Notes: generated by a model from the sequence alone, not told the origin. Positions 16,759 to 25,654 are shown, counted from the first letter of the stretch. The stretch: DNA of 64,000 nucleotides from Renibacterium sp. (GCA_017419405.1 JAFOLH010000006.1:1-64000), one strand, 5' to 3'. Numbers and translations are program-made.

Positions 16759-17525
16759 CTGGTTGCCTCCTTAACGGTTCGGCTGGAAACCGATTTCCCC
16801 GGGCTTCCTTGCGGTTCGGCTTGCGGCACATGCTTCGGCCGCGGCTGCACCGGAAGCCTCCGCAGCCACAAGCCGATCCCCTGATAGAAAATCTGGATGC
16901 TCACCCGCAATGGGGACATCGGGATATCCAGCAGCATGCGCACAATATTGCCGTTGCTGGCTGGCAATCTGCTGCCAACCACCGAGGCCACGAAGGGCCT
17001 GCCTTCTGGCCGCTGCAACACGATCGACAAGCGGGCCGTGTCTCCTGGCTCGGGGAGCTTCATCCGGTACTCGCCGTCCACCGGGTAGAAGGGTGAAACA
17101 TAGAATTCCTTGGGCACCCGGGCGCGGCCGGCGTCGTCGGGCTCGATCAGGTAGCGGTGCCGTTCGCCATAGGTATTGTGCACTTCGGCGACGATGCAGG
17201 CGAGCGAACCGTCCGGCCGGTGGCACCAGAAGACGGAAAGCGGGTTGAAGACGTATCCGAGCACCGCGGCATTGCTCAGCATCGTGATCTGCCCTGCCGC
17301 TTCGATCCCCTGTTCGGCGAGGTAGCTTCGCAGGTTCGCGCCGATCCCCCGGGCCGGATCGCCCAGATGGTCCTTGGCCCGGAACTGCGCGAAAGGCCGC
17401 AACCAGAACGGCAGGACCGGCAGCCGCTCCGGGTCCACGAACCACTGGTAGCTCCGGTAGGAAAACTCATTCCGCACCGGTTCTTCGCGGACGTGCCGGA
17501 CCGTGATCGCGTACAGCGCGCTCAT
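16755..17525 (-). CDS. DUF1365 protein (COG3496)
   Basis: The protein has 256 residues from the ATG that overlaps the FAD-oxidoreductase stop (ATGA at 17525); an ATG three codons earlier is possible. SALYAITVRHVREEPVRNEFSYRSYQWFVD opens the family, followed by ITMLSNAAVLGYVFNPLSVFWCHRPDGSLACIVAEVHNTYGERHRYLI and KEFYVSPFYPVDGEYRM. The biochemical function of DUF1365 is not established. Its steady linkage with COG2907 FAD proteins and cyclopropane-synthase homologues points to fatty-acid modification. Confidence 0.88.
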   Translation of the reverse strand: MSALYAITVRHVREEPVRNEFSYRSYQWFVDPERLPVLPFWLRPFAQFRAKDHLGDPARGIGANLRSYLAEQGIEAAGQITMLSNAAVLGYVFNPLSVFWCHRPDGSLACIVAEVHNTYGERHRYLIEPDDAGRARVPKEFYVSPFYPVDGEYRMKLPEPGDTARLSIVLQRPEGRPFVASVVGSRLPASNGNIVRMLLDIPMSPLRVSIQIFYQGIGLWLRRLPVQPRPKHVPQAEPQGSPGKSVSSRTVKEATR

Positions 17526-18829
17526 GCCGGCCATGATCCACCGAGCCGTTGCGCCGCACGGTAGCCGGACAGCGCGCCGTCCTCATGGAAACCCCAGCCG
17601 TGGTAAGCCCCGGCGAAAACTACCCGCCCGGTGCAGATCTGTTCCAGTTCGGCTTGCGCGGCCAATGACACCGGCGAATACTGCGGGTGTCCGTACTGCA
17701 TCCGGGCCAGCACCGTGGGATCGGCGATCCGATCGGCCTCGCCCAAGCTGACCAGCAGCCGCCCTCTCGGATAGTCGAGCGACTGCAACCGGCTCAGGTC
17801 ATAGCTGACCAGCACGTTCTCCGGCCGGGCCAGGCAATCGGGCAGGTAGTAATTCCAGGACGCGCGTGCCCGCTCGCCCTCGGGCAACACCGATTCGTCG
17901 GTGTGCAACAGGGTTTCATTGCTCGAATACGGAATCGCGCCGAGCACCCGGCGCTGCGCCGGAGTCGCGCTCCGGCCCAGGATTTCGGCGGCCTGGCCGG
18001 GGTGCGTGGCCAGCACTACGGCAGCGAAGTCGGCGGTCTCCGCGACCCCGTCTTCGGTCCAGCCCAAGCGCACTCCGCTGCGGAGCTCCTCGACCGAAGT
18101 CACCTTGGCCCCGAGTTTGATCCGGGTGATCGACTTGGCGACCCGGCGGACGTATTCCTGCGAACCACCGTCGACGGTCCGCCACTTCGGCGATCCTTTG
18201 ACCGCCAGCATGCCGTGGTGCGCCATGAACGTGAACAGGTAGCGCGCGGGGTATGCCAGGGCCGTTGAAGCATCACAGGACCATACTGCCGAAACTACCG
18301 GGGTCATGAAATGGCTTTGGAAATATTGGCTGAAGTTTTCCGCTTCGAGGAACGCGCCCAGGGTCAGCTCGTCCCCCTCGGACGCCAGCAGTGCCCGGGC
18401 CTTGCGGTGGAAGCGGAGCACCTCGGCAAGCATCCGGAGATACCGGGGGTTCCGGAACGATCGCCATTCCGGGAACAGGCCGCCGAAGCCCTTGGCCCCG
18501 GCATATTCCAGACCGCAGCCGGCGCATTTGACCGACATCGACATGTCCGACGGTTTCGTCGGCACCTCCAACTGTTCGAACAGCCGGATCAACGTCGGGT
18601 AGGTGCGTTCGTTGTACACGATGAATCCGGAATCGACCACGGTGCCCTCGGCCAGTTCGTGGCTGTGCGCGTGGCCGCCCAATCGGTCATCGGCTTCGAA
18701 CAAGGTCACCCGGTCAGTGCTGCTGAGCACCCAGGCAGCCAACAAACCGGAGATGCCGCTGCCCACCACGGCAATCGAACGCGGGGCCCTGACATCGCCG
18801 GTTTCCGAAATCCTCTGGTCGTTTGCCAC
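17522..18829 (-). CDS. FAD-dependent amine-oxidase-like oxidoreductase (COG2907)
   Basis: The protein has 435 residues from GTG at 18829, which has AGGAGG 10 bases upstream; the frame stays open further upstream but that part overlaps the hydrolase gene in another frame. RSIAVVGSGISGLLAAWVLSSTDRVTLFEADDRLGGHAH is the FAD motif. VDSGFIVYNERTYPTLIRLFEQL, RYLFTFMAHHGMLAV and the C-terminal VFAGAYHGWGFHEDGALSGYRAA are hallmarks of COG2907. These proteins are probably acyl-chain desaturases or oxidases in modified fatty-acid synthesis; that role is inferred from gene context here. Confidence 0.88.
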   Translation of the reverse strand: MANDQRISETGDVRAPRSIAVVGSGISGLLAAWVLSSTDRVTLFEADDRLGGHAHSHELAEGTVVDSGFIVYNERTYPTLIRLFEQLEVPTKPSDMSMSVKCAGCGLEYAGAKGFGGLFPEWRSFRNPRYLRMLAEVLRFHRKARALLASEGDELTLGAFLEAENFSQYFQSHFMTPVVSAVWSCDASTALAYPARYLFTFMAHHGMLAVKGSPKWRTVDGGSQEYVRRVAKSITRIKLGAKVTSVEELRSGVRLGWTEDGVAETADFAAVVLATHPGQAAEILGRSATPAQRRVLGAIPYSSNETLLHTDESVLPEGERARASWNYYLPDCLARPENVLVSYDLSRLQSLDYPRGRLLVSLGEADRIADPTVLARMQYGHPQYSPVSLAAQAELEQICTGRVVFAGAYHGWGFHEDGALSGYRAAQRLGGSWPA

Positions 18830-18852
18830 GGGACGGGTTCCTCCTGGGTTGT

Positions 18853-19521
18853 TCAGCTCTCTTGCCCTGCATTCGGGGCCGTCCGGCGCTGGGATGGGTC
18901 GGCCCAGGAAATCGCCGTCCGTACCGCTTCGCGTTGCCAGAGCCGGGGACTCCGCAGCATGAAATGCCCGCCTGGCATCGCCCGCCACCGCGCGGCAACT
19001 CCGTGCTCCGCCGCCAACCGGACCTGCCGGGCGGACTCCTCCGGGTCGGTCCACCGGTCGGCCGCGCCGTGCAGCACCAAAAGCTGCTGGCCGGTGCGGA
19101 ACGCACGCCCCTCCTGCTCCGGCCACCAAGGCGCCAGTGCGACCACCCCCAGCACCTCCGGCCGCGCGGCCAAATGCGCCGCCGTCCGGCCGCCCATGGA
19201 ATGTCCCAGGACCACTACCGGAGCGGAGCCGAAATGTTCCCGGAGTTGCTGCAACGCCCAAACGCCATCGGCCACCGGAGATTGCTCGACGCCGTTCCAG
19301 CCGCGCATCCGATACCTCAGTTGCGCCACGGCTATGCCCCGGGAACGCCCTTGTTTCGCCAGCCGCCGGGTGAACGGGCGCATCCGCAGGTTGGACAGCT
19401 GCCAAGGCCGGGACCGCGCCCGGCTTTCCGGCTTGCCCCCGGCCAGGACCAACACGATCGCGGCGACCGGATCATCGGGCATGAGCAGATCGAATCCGGC
19501 TCTCGGTTGGTCCATGCTCAC
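18853..19521 (-). CDS. Alpha/beta hydrolase
   Basis: The protein has 222 residues. The nucleophile elbow is VVVLGHSMGGRTAAHLA (Ser in GHSMGG); the acid residue is probably in HGAADRWTDP and the catalytic histidine in PGGHFML. The sequence before the elbow (IAVAQLRYRMRGWNG) is typical of small dienelactone-hydrolase-like esterases. It is the first gene of the five-gene operon running leftward, 23 bases before the FAD oxidoreductase start, and may release or transfer acyl groups. It is divergent from the LysR gene at 19686. Confidence 0.82.
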   Translation of the reverse strand: MSMDQPRAGFDLLMPDDPVAAIVLVLAGGKPESRARSRPWQLSNLRMRPFTRRLAKQGRSRGIAVAQLRYRMRGWNGVEQSPVADGVWALQQLREHFGSAPVVVLGHSMGGRTAAHLAARPEVLGVVALAPWWPEQEGRAFRTGQQLLVLHGAADRWTDPEESARQVRLAAEHGVAARWRAMPGGHFMLRSPRLWQREAVRTAISWADPSQRRTAPNAGQES

Positions 19522-19685
19522 TCCGGCAACTCCTGGCTTAGAATCAAAGCACCCGGGGGCGGTTGCCCTCTGCCAGAGGTTCGGCGCGATCTGCTTCGGG
19601 GATGGGTTCGACCGGCACGCCGGTTTGTCACCCCTGACTGAAACGGCGACCCAGGCCAGGTCATCAGCAGGAAAGGGGCGGTCGA

Positions 19686-20627
19686 GTGGTCAACCCGATA
19701 CATTTGCGTACTTTGCTCGAAGTCACCCGGCGCGGCTCATTCGCCGCAGCGGCCCAGCATCTCGGTTACACGGCGTCAGCGGTCTCGCAGCAGATCGCGG
19801 CTTTGGAGCGGGAGACCGGCGTGGTGCTTTTCACCCGTACCGCCCGTTCGGTCCAACCCACGGACACCGCGTTCGTGATGGCCCGGCATGCGGCCAAGGT
19901 GCTCACCGACCTCGATGCACTGCTGGCCGCCGCGACGAAATCACCGGACCATGCCACCCGGGAACTTGTCCTGGGCATCTTTCCTTCGCTGGCCACCTAT
20001 GTGCTGCCCCGGGTCTTGCAGACTTCGGCCTGGCAGGGCCTGGGCAGGCGATTGCGGATCCGGGTCGGCGAGCCGCCGCAGACGATCCAAGGATTGCGGT
20101 CGGGCGGCGAACTGGATCTGGCTTTGGTGTTCCAAGTCGGCCAAAGCGGCCTGGCCTGGCCGCATACGCTGCATCGGCAATGGGTCGGCGACGATGTCTT
20201 CCGGGTGGTGCTGCCCCATGGTTGGGGCATCACCGATGGTTCCCGGATGACCGCCTCGCAGTTGACCGAGATGCCCTGGATCATGCACCACCCGGGCACC
20301 AGCGACGCCACCGTGATCGAGCGGCTCTTCGCTTCGTGCAATCTGCATCCCCAAGTGGTGGGCTACAGCGATGACTTCAATGCCTCCCTGGCCCTTGCCG
20401 CAGCCGGTTTGGGCGCCGCATTGGTACCGGAACTCGTGCTCAAACACAGCAAAGAGAACTTCGTCGTCGTCGATGTGCCGGAAATCCGGCTCGCCCGGAC
20501 GGTCTTCGCCCTCCGCCGTCAGGAAAGCGGCCAATCGGAACGGCAGGATGCGGCCTCCGAAGACGCCAGTTTGGACCTTTTCGTCGACTTGTTGGCTGCG
20601 GCGTTCGCCGAAGCGGTCGCGGATTGA
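19686..20627 (+). CDS. LysR-family transcriptional regulator
   Basis: The protein has 313 residues from GTG preceded by GGAAAGGGG. The winged helix-turn-helix spans residues 1-60 (IHLRTLLEVTRRGSFAAAAQHLGYTASAVSQQIAALERETGVVLF), and a periplasmic-binding-like sensor domain follows to about residue 280 (LVLGIFPSLATYVLPRVL ... MPWIMHHPGT). It is divergent from the hydrolase-headed lipid operon and convergent with the aldehyde dehydrogenase gene (7 bases between stops). Control of the lipid operon through the 164-base shared intergenic region is plausible. Confidence 0.9.
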   Translation: MVNPIHLRTLLEVTRRGSFAAAAQHLGYTASAVSQQIAALERETGVVLFTRTARSVQPTDTAFVMARHAAKVLTDLDALLAAATKSPDHATRELVLGIFPSLATYVLPRVLQTSAWQGLGRRLRIRVGEPPQTIQGLRSGGELDLALVFQVGQSGLAWPHTLHRQWVGDDVFRVVLPHGWGITDGSRMTASQLTEMPWIMHHPGTSDATVIERLFASCNLHPQVVGYSDDFNASLALAAAGLGAALVPELVLKHSKENFVVVDVPEIRLARTVFALRRQESGQSERQDAASEDASLDLFVDLLAAAFAEAVAD

Positions 20628-20633
20628 ACCGGA

Positions 20634-22010
20634 CTACTTCCCGGCCGGCGCGATGACTTTCGTGATCACCTGGTGCTTGAGGTTGTTGAACGGCGGGTAG
20701 ATCAGCTTCATGGTGTCCGGCTTCAACGGTTTGTCGAAAACCGCCTTGCGGTGGGTGAAGACGTCGATCGAATCACGGCCGTGGTACGCGCCCATTCCGC
20801 TGGGGCCCACTCCGCCGAACGGCAGTCCCGGGACCAGCAAGTGCGCCGCCGGCACCCCGAAGCACAGGGCACCCGACGAGGTATTGTCCATGAAGTTCCG
20901 CCGGGTTGCCTTGTTCTCGCTGAAAACGTAGAGCGCCAGCGGCTTGTCGCGTTCCTTGATGAACGCCAGCGCCGCCGCTTCGTCGGGGACCTCGACGATC
21001 GGCAGGATCGGTCCGAAGATTTCCTCCTGCATCACCGGGTCCGTGGACTTCGCCCGGACCACCGTCGGCGCCAAATACAGATCGCCCGCTTCGGAATCGC
21101 CACCGGTGACCAGCTCTACGCCTTCGAGCAGCCCGGTCAGCCGGCCGAAATGCCGCTGGTTGACGATCCGGCCGTAGTCCGAGCTGCTCCGTGGATCCTT
21201 CTCGAACAGCCCCTTGATCACCTGCGGCAATACCTCGGCCAGTTTCCGTGCGGTCTCCGGGCTGGCGAGAACATAATCCGGGGCCACGCAGGTTTGCCCG
21301 GCGTTGAGGTACTTTCCCCAGGCGATCCGCTGCGCGGCCGCGGTCAGGTCCACCGAGTCGTCGACGTACACCGGGGATTTCCCGCCCAATTCCAGGGTCA
21401 CCGGAGTCAGATGCTCCGCAGCAGCGCGCAGGATCACTTTGCCGACCTGGCCGTTGCCGGTATAGAAAATATGGTCGAAGCGCTCTTTCAGCAGTTCGGT
21501 GGTTTCCGGCACTCCGCCTTCGACCACTTGGACAGCCTCGCCGAGATACTCCGGGATCCAGCGGGCCAAAGCCGCCGAGGTCGCCGGAGCAAGCTCGCTC
21601 GGCTTCAGCACTACGGTATTTCCGCCGGCCAGCGCAGCCATCACCGGAACCAAGGACAATTGCACCGGGTAGTTCCAGGGTGCGATCACCAGCACCACGC
21701 CGAGCGGGTCCCGGACGATCTTCGCAGTGGCCGGCAACAAGGACAACGGCACCGAGGCCCGCTCCGGGGCGAGCCATTTGCGCAGGTTTTTCGTCGTATG
21801 CTGCACCTCGTTGCAGGTGAAGCCGATTTCAGTCATCCAGGATTCATCCGGATGTTTGCGCAGGTCCTGGGCCAGCGCCGCGGTGAAATCCGCGGTCTGC
21901 TCCAGCAACATCCTGCGCACCGCGTCGATTCGGCGCAGCCTGGTATCCAGGTCCAAACCTTCGCCGGTCTCGAAAGCCTTCCGGGCCAAATTCACAGCGT
22001 CGTTGCTCAT
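20634..22010 (-). CDS. Aldehyde dehydrogenase (class 3-like, NAD(P)-dependent)
   Basis: The protein has 458 residues, the shorter class 3/fatty-aldehyde type. Motifs in order: VVLVIAPWNYPVQLSLVPVMAALAGGNTVVLKPSELAP; FYTGNGQVGKVILRAAAEHLTPVTLELGGKSP, with the general-base Glu; and YLNAGQTCVAPDYVL, with the catalytic Cys. PFGGVGPSGMGAYHGRDSIDVFTHRKAV is the conserved end. It oxidises aldehydes to acids and could serve the nearby acyl-CoA ligases. A TTACC/GGTAA dyad lies 9 bases upstream of the start, so a TetR-type repressor probably controls it. Confidence 0.93.
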   Translation of the reverse strand: MSNDAVNLARKAFETGEGLDLDTRLRRIDAVRRMLLEQTADFTAALAQDLRKHPDESWMTEIGFTCNEVQHTTKNLRKWLAPERASVPLSLLPATAKIVRDPLGVVLVIAPWNYPVQLSLVPVMAALAGGNTVVLKPSELAPATSAALARWIPEYLGEAVQVVEGGVPETTELLKERFDHIFYTGNGQVGKVILRAAAEHLTPVTLELGGKSPVYVDDSVDLTAAAQRIAWGKYLNAGQTCVAPDYVLASPETARKLAEVLPQVIKGLFEKDPRSSSDYGRIVNQRHFGRLTGLLEGVELVTGGDSEAGDLYLAPTVVRAKSTDPVMQEEIFGPILPIVEVPDEAAALAFIKERDKPLALYVFSENKATRRNFMDNTSSGALCFGVPAAHLLVPGLPFGGVGPSGMGAYHGRDSIDVFTHRKAVFDKPLKPDTMKLIYPPFNNLKHQVITKVIAPAGK

Positions 22011-22019
22011 GGAGCTAAC

Positions 22020-22033
22020 TTACCCGTCGGTAA
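22020..22033. promoter_or_regulatory. TTACC-N4-GGTAA dyad upstream of aldehyde dehydrogenase
   Basis: The 14-base site lies directly before the aldehyde dehydrogenase start. TTAC(C)...(G)GTAA is a frequent half-site arrangement for TetR-family regulators of lipid genes in actinobacteria. The responsible regulator is not identifiable. Confidence 0.4.
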
Positions 22034-22056
22034 CTTATTTCGGAAGACCCTCGACC

Positions 22057-22100
22057 GGCCCGCTCGGCAGATGACACGATCTTGACCGGCCGAGCGGGCC
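22057..22100 (-). terminator. Hairpin terminator of metFE
   Basis: GGCCCGCTCGGC (22057-22068) pairs exactly with GCCGAGCGGGCC (22089-22100). It begins 36 bases after the metE stop at 22136 and separates it from the promoter of the aldehyde dehydrogenase gene. Confidence 0.6.
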
Positions 22101-22135
22101 GTCGGCAATTTCCCGCGCGAGGCGTTCGATCGGAC

Positions 22136-24457
22136 TCAGACCAGCTGCGCCCGGACTTCCCGGGTAGCCGCCACCAGATTCCGCAAGGATTCTTCGGTCT
22201 CGGCGTAGCCGCGGGTTTTCAGACCGCAGTCCGGGTTCACCCAAAGCTGCCGCGCCGGCACGTGCGCCACCGCGGTCTGCAGCAACTCGGTGACCTCTTG
22301 CTGGCCCGGCACCCGCGGTGAGTGGATGTCGTAGACGCCAGGGCCGACGCCCCGGCCGAAGCCATGCGACTGCAGGTCATTGACCACTTCCATCCGGGAA
22401 CGTGCCGCCTCGATCGAGGTCACGTCGGCGTCCAGGCCATCGATCGCATCGATCACCACGCCGAACTCCGAATAGCAAAGGTGGGTGTGGATCTGGGTGC
22501 CGGTGGCGGCGCCCGAGGTCGCCAGGCGGAAGGCCCGCACCGACCAGGCCAGGTATTCCGGCTGATCGGCTTTGCGCAACGGCAGCAGTTCGCGCAGTGC
22601 CGGCTCGTCCACCTGGATGATTTTGATTCCGGCCGTTTCCAGGTCCGCGATCTCGTCGCGCAAAGCCAAGGCCACCTGGTTCGCGGTGTCCGCCAGCGGT
22701 TGGTCGTCGCGGACGAAAGACCAGGCCAGAATGGTCACCGGCCCGGTGAGCATGCCTTTCATCGGCTTCTCGGTCAGCGACTGCGCGAACGAAGCCCATT
22801 CGACCGTGATCGGCGCGCTGCGCGTGACGTCGCCCCAGAGGATCGACGGACGGGTACACCGGCTGCCATAGGACTGGACCCAACCGTGCACCGTGACCTC
22901 GAAGCCGTCCAGGTTCTCGGCGAAGTACTGCACCATGTCATTGCGCTCCGGCTCGCCGTGGACCAGCACATCGAAGCCGAGGTCTTCTTGCAGATCCACG
23001 ACCCGGCGGATTTCCTCCCGCATCAGCTCCTGGTAGTCGACCGCGCTGATTTCGCCCTTGTTCGCCCGGGCCCGTGCGGAACGGATGTCGCCGGTCTGCG
23101 GAAACGAACCGATGGTGGTGGTCGGCAGCGGTGGGAGCCGGAGTTCTTCCTGCTGGGCTTTCGCGCGGTCCGCATACTCTGCCCGGTGGAAGTCCGTTTC
23201 GGCCAGAGCCGCAGTGCGGGCCCGGACCTCGCTCCGCCGGACGCCTTCGGCGGAAGCCCGGGACGCGATGATCCGGCTGGCGGCTTCGATTTCCGGTCGG
23301 GCGGCCTCGGCGTCGGCGAGATGCCCGGCCAAGGTGGCCACCTCGACCGCCTTTTGGTCCGCAAACGCCAACCAGCTGCGCAATTGCTCGGTGAGCTGGG
23401 CTTCTTCGGCGGAATCGTGCGGAACGTGGAACGCCGACGTCGACGTTGAGACGGCCAGGTTGATGCCGGCGGCCTTGAGCGCATCGAGTTTGCGCGCCGA
23501 GGCGGCCAGGTCATTGCGCCAGATATTGTGCCCGTCGACCACGCCGGCCACCAAGGTCTTGCCCGCCAGAGCCTGCGCTAATCCGGTCAGGTCGGCGGGC
23601 AGTTCCCCCTTGAACAGATCCAGGTGAATCGCCTCCACCGGGAGGCTTGCCACAGGTTCGAGCAACTCGCCCAGCGCGCCATAAGGCGTGCTCACCAGTA
23701 GCTTCGGGCGGCTCTGCGCCGAACCGAGCACCCGATAGGCCTGTTCCACGGCTGCACGCAGCTCGGCTGCCGGCACTGCGCCGTCGGCGACCAACGCGGG
23801 TTCGTCCAGTTGCACCCAGCTGGCTCCAGCGGCGGCCAGCCGTTCCAGCAGCGCGGCGTACACCGGAAGCAATTCAGCCAGCTTGGCCAACGGGGCGAAA
23901 TCCGCTGGAGCTCCGGCCTCGGCCTTGCTCAGCAGCAGGAAGGTCACCGGTCCGACCAGGTAGGGCCGGGTTTCGATTCCGGACTCGAGCACTGCGGCGA
24001 AGTCCCGCACGATGCGATCGGAAGTGACCGAAAAGACCGTGTCCGGACCGATTTCCGGCACCAGGTAGTGATAGTTGGAATCGAACCATTTGGTCATTTC
24101 AAGCGGCTGCTGCTCCCGGTCCCCCCGGGCCAGCGTGAAGTAGCCGGCCAAGCCCAGGCCGCCATCGGCGTCGAGCAGGTTTCCGAACCGCGCCGGAATC
24201 GCGCCGACGTGGGCCGCGGCATCGAGCACTTGGTCGTAATAGGAGAAGGTCCCCGGAACCGCCGCGACTTCGGTCAAACCGAGTTCCTGCAAGCGCTGTG
24301 CGGTGCCGAGCTGGATCTGCTGCGCCGTGGCGGCCAGTTCGGCGGCGTCGATCCGCCCGGCCCAGTAGGATTCGACGGCCTTTTTCAATTCCCGACGGCG
24401 GCCGATCCTGGGGTATCCCAAAAGCGAGGCAGCCGGAAAAGGGGTGTTTTCAGTCAT
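22136..24457 (-). CDS. metE: Cobalamin-independent methionine synthase
   Basis: The protein has 773 residues from ATG at 24457, which has AAGGA 8 bases upstream; a TTG eleven codons earlier is unlikely. The N-terminal domain begins LLGYPRIGRRRELKKAVESYW. The zinc ligands His659 and Cys661 (IHTHLCYSEF) and Cys744 (NPDCGLKTRG) have the spacing of the E. coli enzyme. It transfers the methyl group of methyl-tetrahydrofolate (triglutamate) to homocysteine without B12. It is the second gene of metF-metE, 51 bases after metF, and MetF makes its methyl donor. Confidence 0.97.
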   Translation of the reverse strand: MTENTPFPAASLLGYPRIGRRRELKKAVESYWAGRIDAAELAATAQQIQLGTAQRLQELGLTEVAAVPGTFSYYDQVLDAAAHVGAIPARFGNLLDADGGLGLAGYFTLARGDREQQPLEMTKWFDSNYHYLVPEIGPDTVFSVTSDRIVRDFAAVLESGIETRPYLVGPVTFLLLSKAEAGAPADFAPLAKLAELLPVYAALLERLAAAGASWVQLDEPALVADGAVPAAELRAAVEQAYRVLGSAQSRPKLLVSTPYGALGELLEPVASLPVEAIHLDLFKGELPADLTGLAQALAGKTLVAGVVDGHNIWRNDLAASARKLDALKAAGINLAVSTSTSAFHVPHDSAEEAQLTEQLRSWLAFADQKAVEVATLAGHLADAEAARPEIEAASRIIASRASAEGVRRSEVRARTAALAETDFHRAEYADRAKAQQEELRLPPLPTTTIGSFPQTGDIRSARARANKGEISAVDYQELMREEIRRVVDLQEDLGFDVLVHGEPERNDMVQYFAENLDGFEVTVHGWVQSYGSRCTRPSILWGDVTRSAPITVEWASFAQSLTEKPMKGMLTGPVTILAWSFVRDDQPLADTANQVALALRDEIADLETAGIKIIQVDEPALRELLPLRKADQPEYLAWSVRAFRLATSGAATGTQIHTHLCYSEFGVVIDAIDGLDADVTSIEAARSRMEVVNDLQSHGFGRGVGPGVYDIHSPRVPGQQEVTELLQTAVAHVPARQLWVNPDCGLKTRGYAETEESLRNLVAATREVRAQLV

Positions 24458-24508
24458 GGTTTGGTCCTTAGTGGTTTCGAAGGTCGGCAAGCGAAATGGC
24501 CGAGGCGC

Positions 24509-25489
24509 TCAATGCGCCCGGCTGAAATGCCGGAGTTTGCCGGCCGGCGGTGCTGGACGCAGCAGATTGAGCCGATCCAGCACCTCCAGAGCGGCCTGGT
24601 GCTGATTGAAGGTGTAGAGGTGGATCCCCGGGGCTCCCGCATCCAACGCGGCCTTGGCCAGTTCCACTGTGGCGCGGACCCCGATCCGCCGCCGTTCGCC
24701 GTCGTCGTCGGCCGAAGCCAGCGCGGCGAGCAGCTCCGGAGCCGGTTCGACGCCGGTCAGCTGGCCCAGGCGTTCCAGCCTGCGCAGGCTGGTGAACGGC
24801 ATCACTCCGGGGATCAGCGGAATACTGACCCCGGCGCGCCGGGCGCGCAACACCAGGTCCGCGTATTGTTCGGCATGGAAGAACACCTGGGTGATCGCGA
24901 AATCGGCGCCGGAACGCTGTTTGGCGAGCAAAACCTCGACATCGTGCTGCACGCTGGGCGATTCCGGGTGCCGGGCCGGATAGGCGGCAACTCCGATCGC
25001 GACTTTCCCAGCGGCGAGCATCGCCGAGCGGCGCTGCTCCACCCTGCGGATCAGTTCGATCAGGTCTTGGGCGTAGTTCAACGCGCCGGCTCGGGGTTCC
25101 GCACTGCCATCAGTCGGCCGGTCGCCGCGCAGCGCCAGGATTCCCCGGACACCGTGCTCCAACAGATCGGTGATGATGGCGGCCAACTCGTCTGCGGTGT
25201 TGCCGATGCAGGTCAGATGCGCCAAGGGACGCAGACTGGTCTCCTGCAACAACCGGTGCAACAGGTCCACCGCGGTGTCGCGATTGGATCCGGAGGCACC
25301 ATAGGTGACCGAGACATAGTCCGGGCTGGTGCTTTCGAGTTCCCGGATCGTAGTCCACAGGTGCTCGTCGGCAGCCGGACTGCGCGGCGGGAACAGTTCA
25401 TAGGAGAGCGCGATCGGCGCGTTCTGCGGAGCAGGAGCCGGGCCGGAGAGCGTCTCGAGGGGGTTGGAAATAATACTCGGTGGGGACAT
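24509..25489 (-). CDS. metF: 5,10-methylenetetrahydrofolate reductase
   Basis: The protein has 326 residues, within the family range. IALSYELFPPRSPAADEHLW holds the conserved Glu that protonates the folate, and PDYVSVTYGASGSNRD, ILALRGDRPTDG and FAITQVFFHAEQYADLVLRARRAGVSIPLIPGVMPF line the FAD and substrate sites. It reduces methylene-THF to methyl-THF with NAD(P)H and supplies metE directly downstream. AAGG lies 8 bases before ATG. The gene has a long structured leader (25510-25654), so regulation in cis is likely. Confidence 0.95.
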   Translation of the reverse strand: MSPPSIISNPLETLSGPAPAPQNAPIALSYELFPPRSPAADEHLWTTIRELESTSPDYVSVTYGASGSNRDTAVDLLHRLLQETSLRPLAHLTCIGNTADELAAIITDLLEHGVRGILALRGDRPTDGSAEPRAGALNYAQDLIELIRRVEQRRSAMLAAGKVAIGVAAYPARHPESPSVQHDVEVLLAKQRSGADFAITQVFFHAEQYADLVLRARRAGVSIPLIPGVMPFTSLRRLERLGQLTGVEPAPELLAALASADDDGERRRIGVRATVELAKAALDAGAPGIHLYTFNQHQAALEVLDRLNLLRPAPPAGKLRHFSRAH

Positions 25490-25509
25490 TTGCAGACCTT
25501 GACCATCGT

Positions 25510-25654
25510 GCTGCTCCTAGCGAAGCAGCTGCCATCGGAAAAACAGCCGATCCGTACTCCACCGGCAGGAGTGCGCGGAGGAAGCCGATCGGACTGTGCA
25601 AATGTCAGGCCCACATGGGGGCACCCACACCCCCGGAGACCGGGGATCGCTGAC
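25510..25654 (-). promoter_or_regulatory. Structured 5' leader of metF (candidate riboswitch or attenuator)
   Basis: Read on the minus strand, GTCAG (25654-25650) pairs with CTGAC (25608-25604) and closes a junction with two hairpins, CCCCGG-TCT-CCGGGG (25645-25631) and one around CCCA-TG-TGGG (25620-25611). Further on, CCGATC (25592-25587 area) can pair with GATCGG near 25552, which can instead pair with CCGAT near 25537 across a U-rich loop. A last hairpin GCTGCT/AGCAGC sits at 25529-25510, just above the ribosome site. I cannot match it to SAM-I, SAM-IV, SAH or cobalamin riboswitches by eye. The remainder of 25490-25775 holds no gene. Confidence 0.45.

Noticed and set aside
17522-19405. 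A 627-residue reading of the FAD oxidoreductase with a long N-terminal extension
   Set aside because: The extra 190 residues are the hydrolase gene read in another frame. GTG at 18829 has AGGAGG and directly precedes the FAD motif.
18311-20374. A 687-codon plus-strand frame spanning the FAD oxidoreductase, hydrolase and LysR region
   Set aside because: It is antisense to two recognised genes and overlaps LysR out of frame; there are no recognisable motifs.
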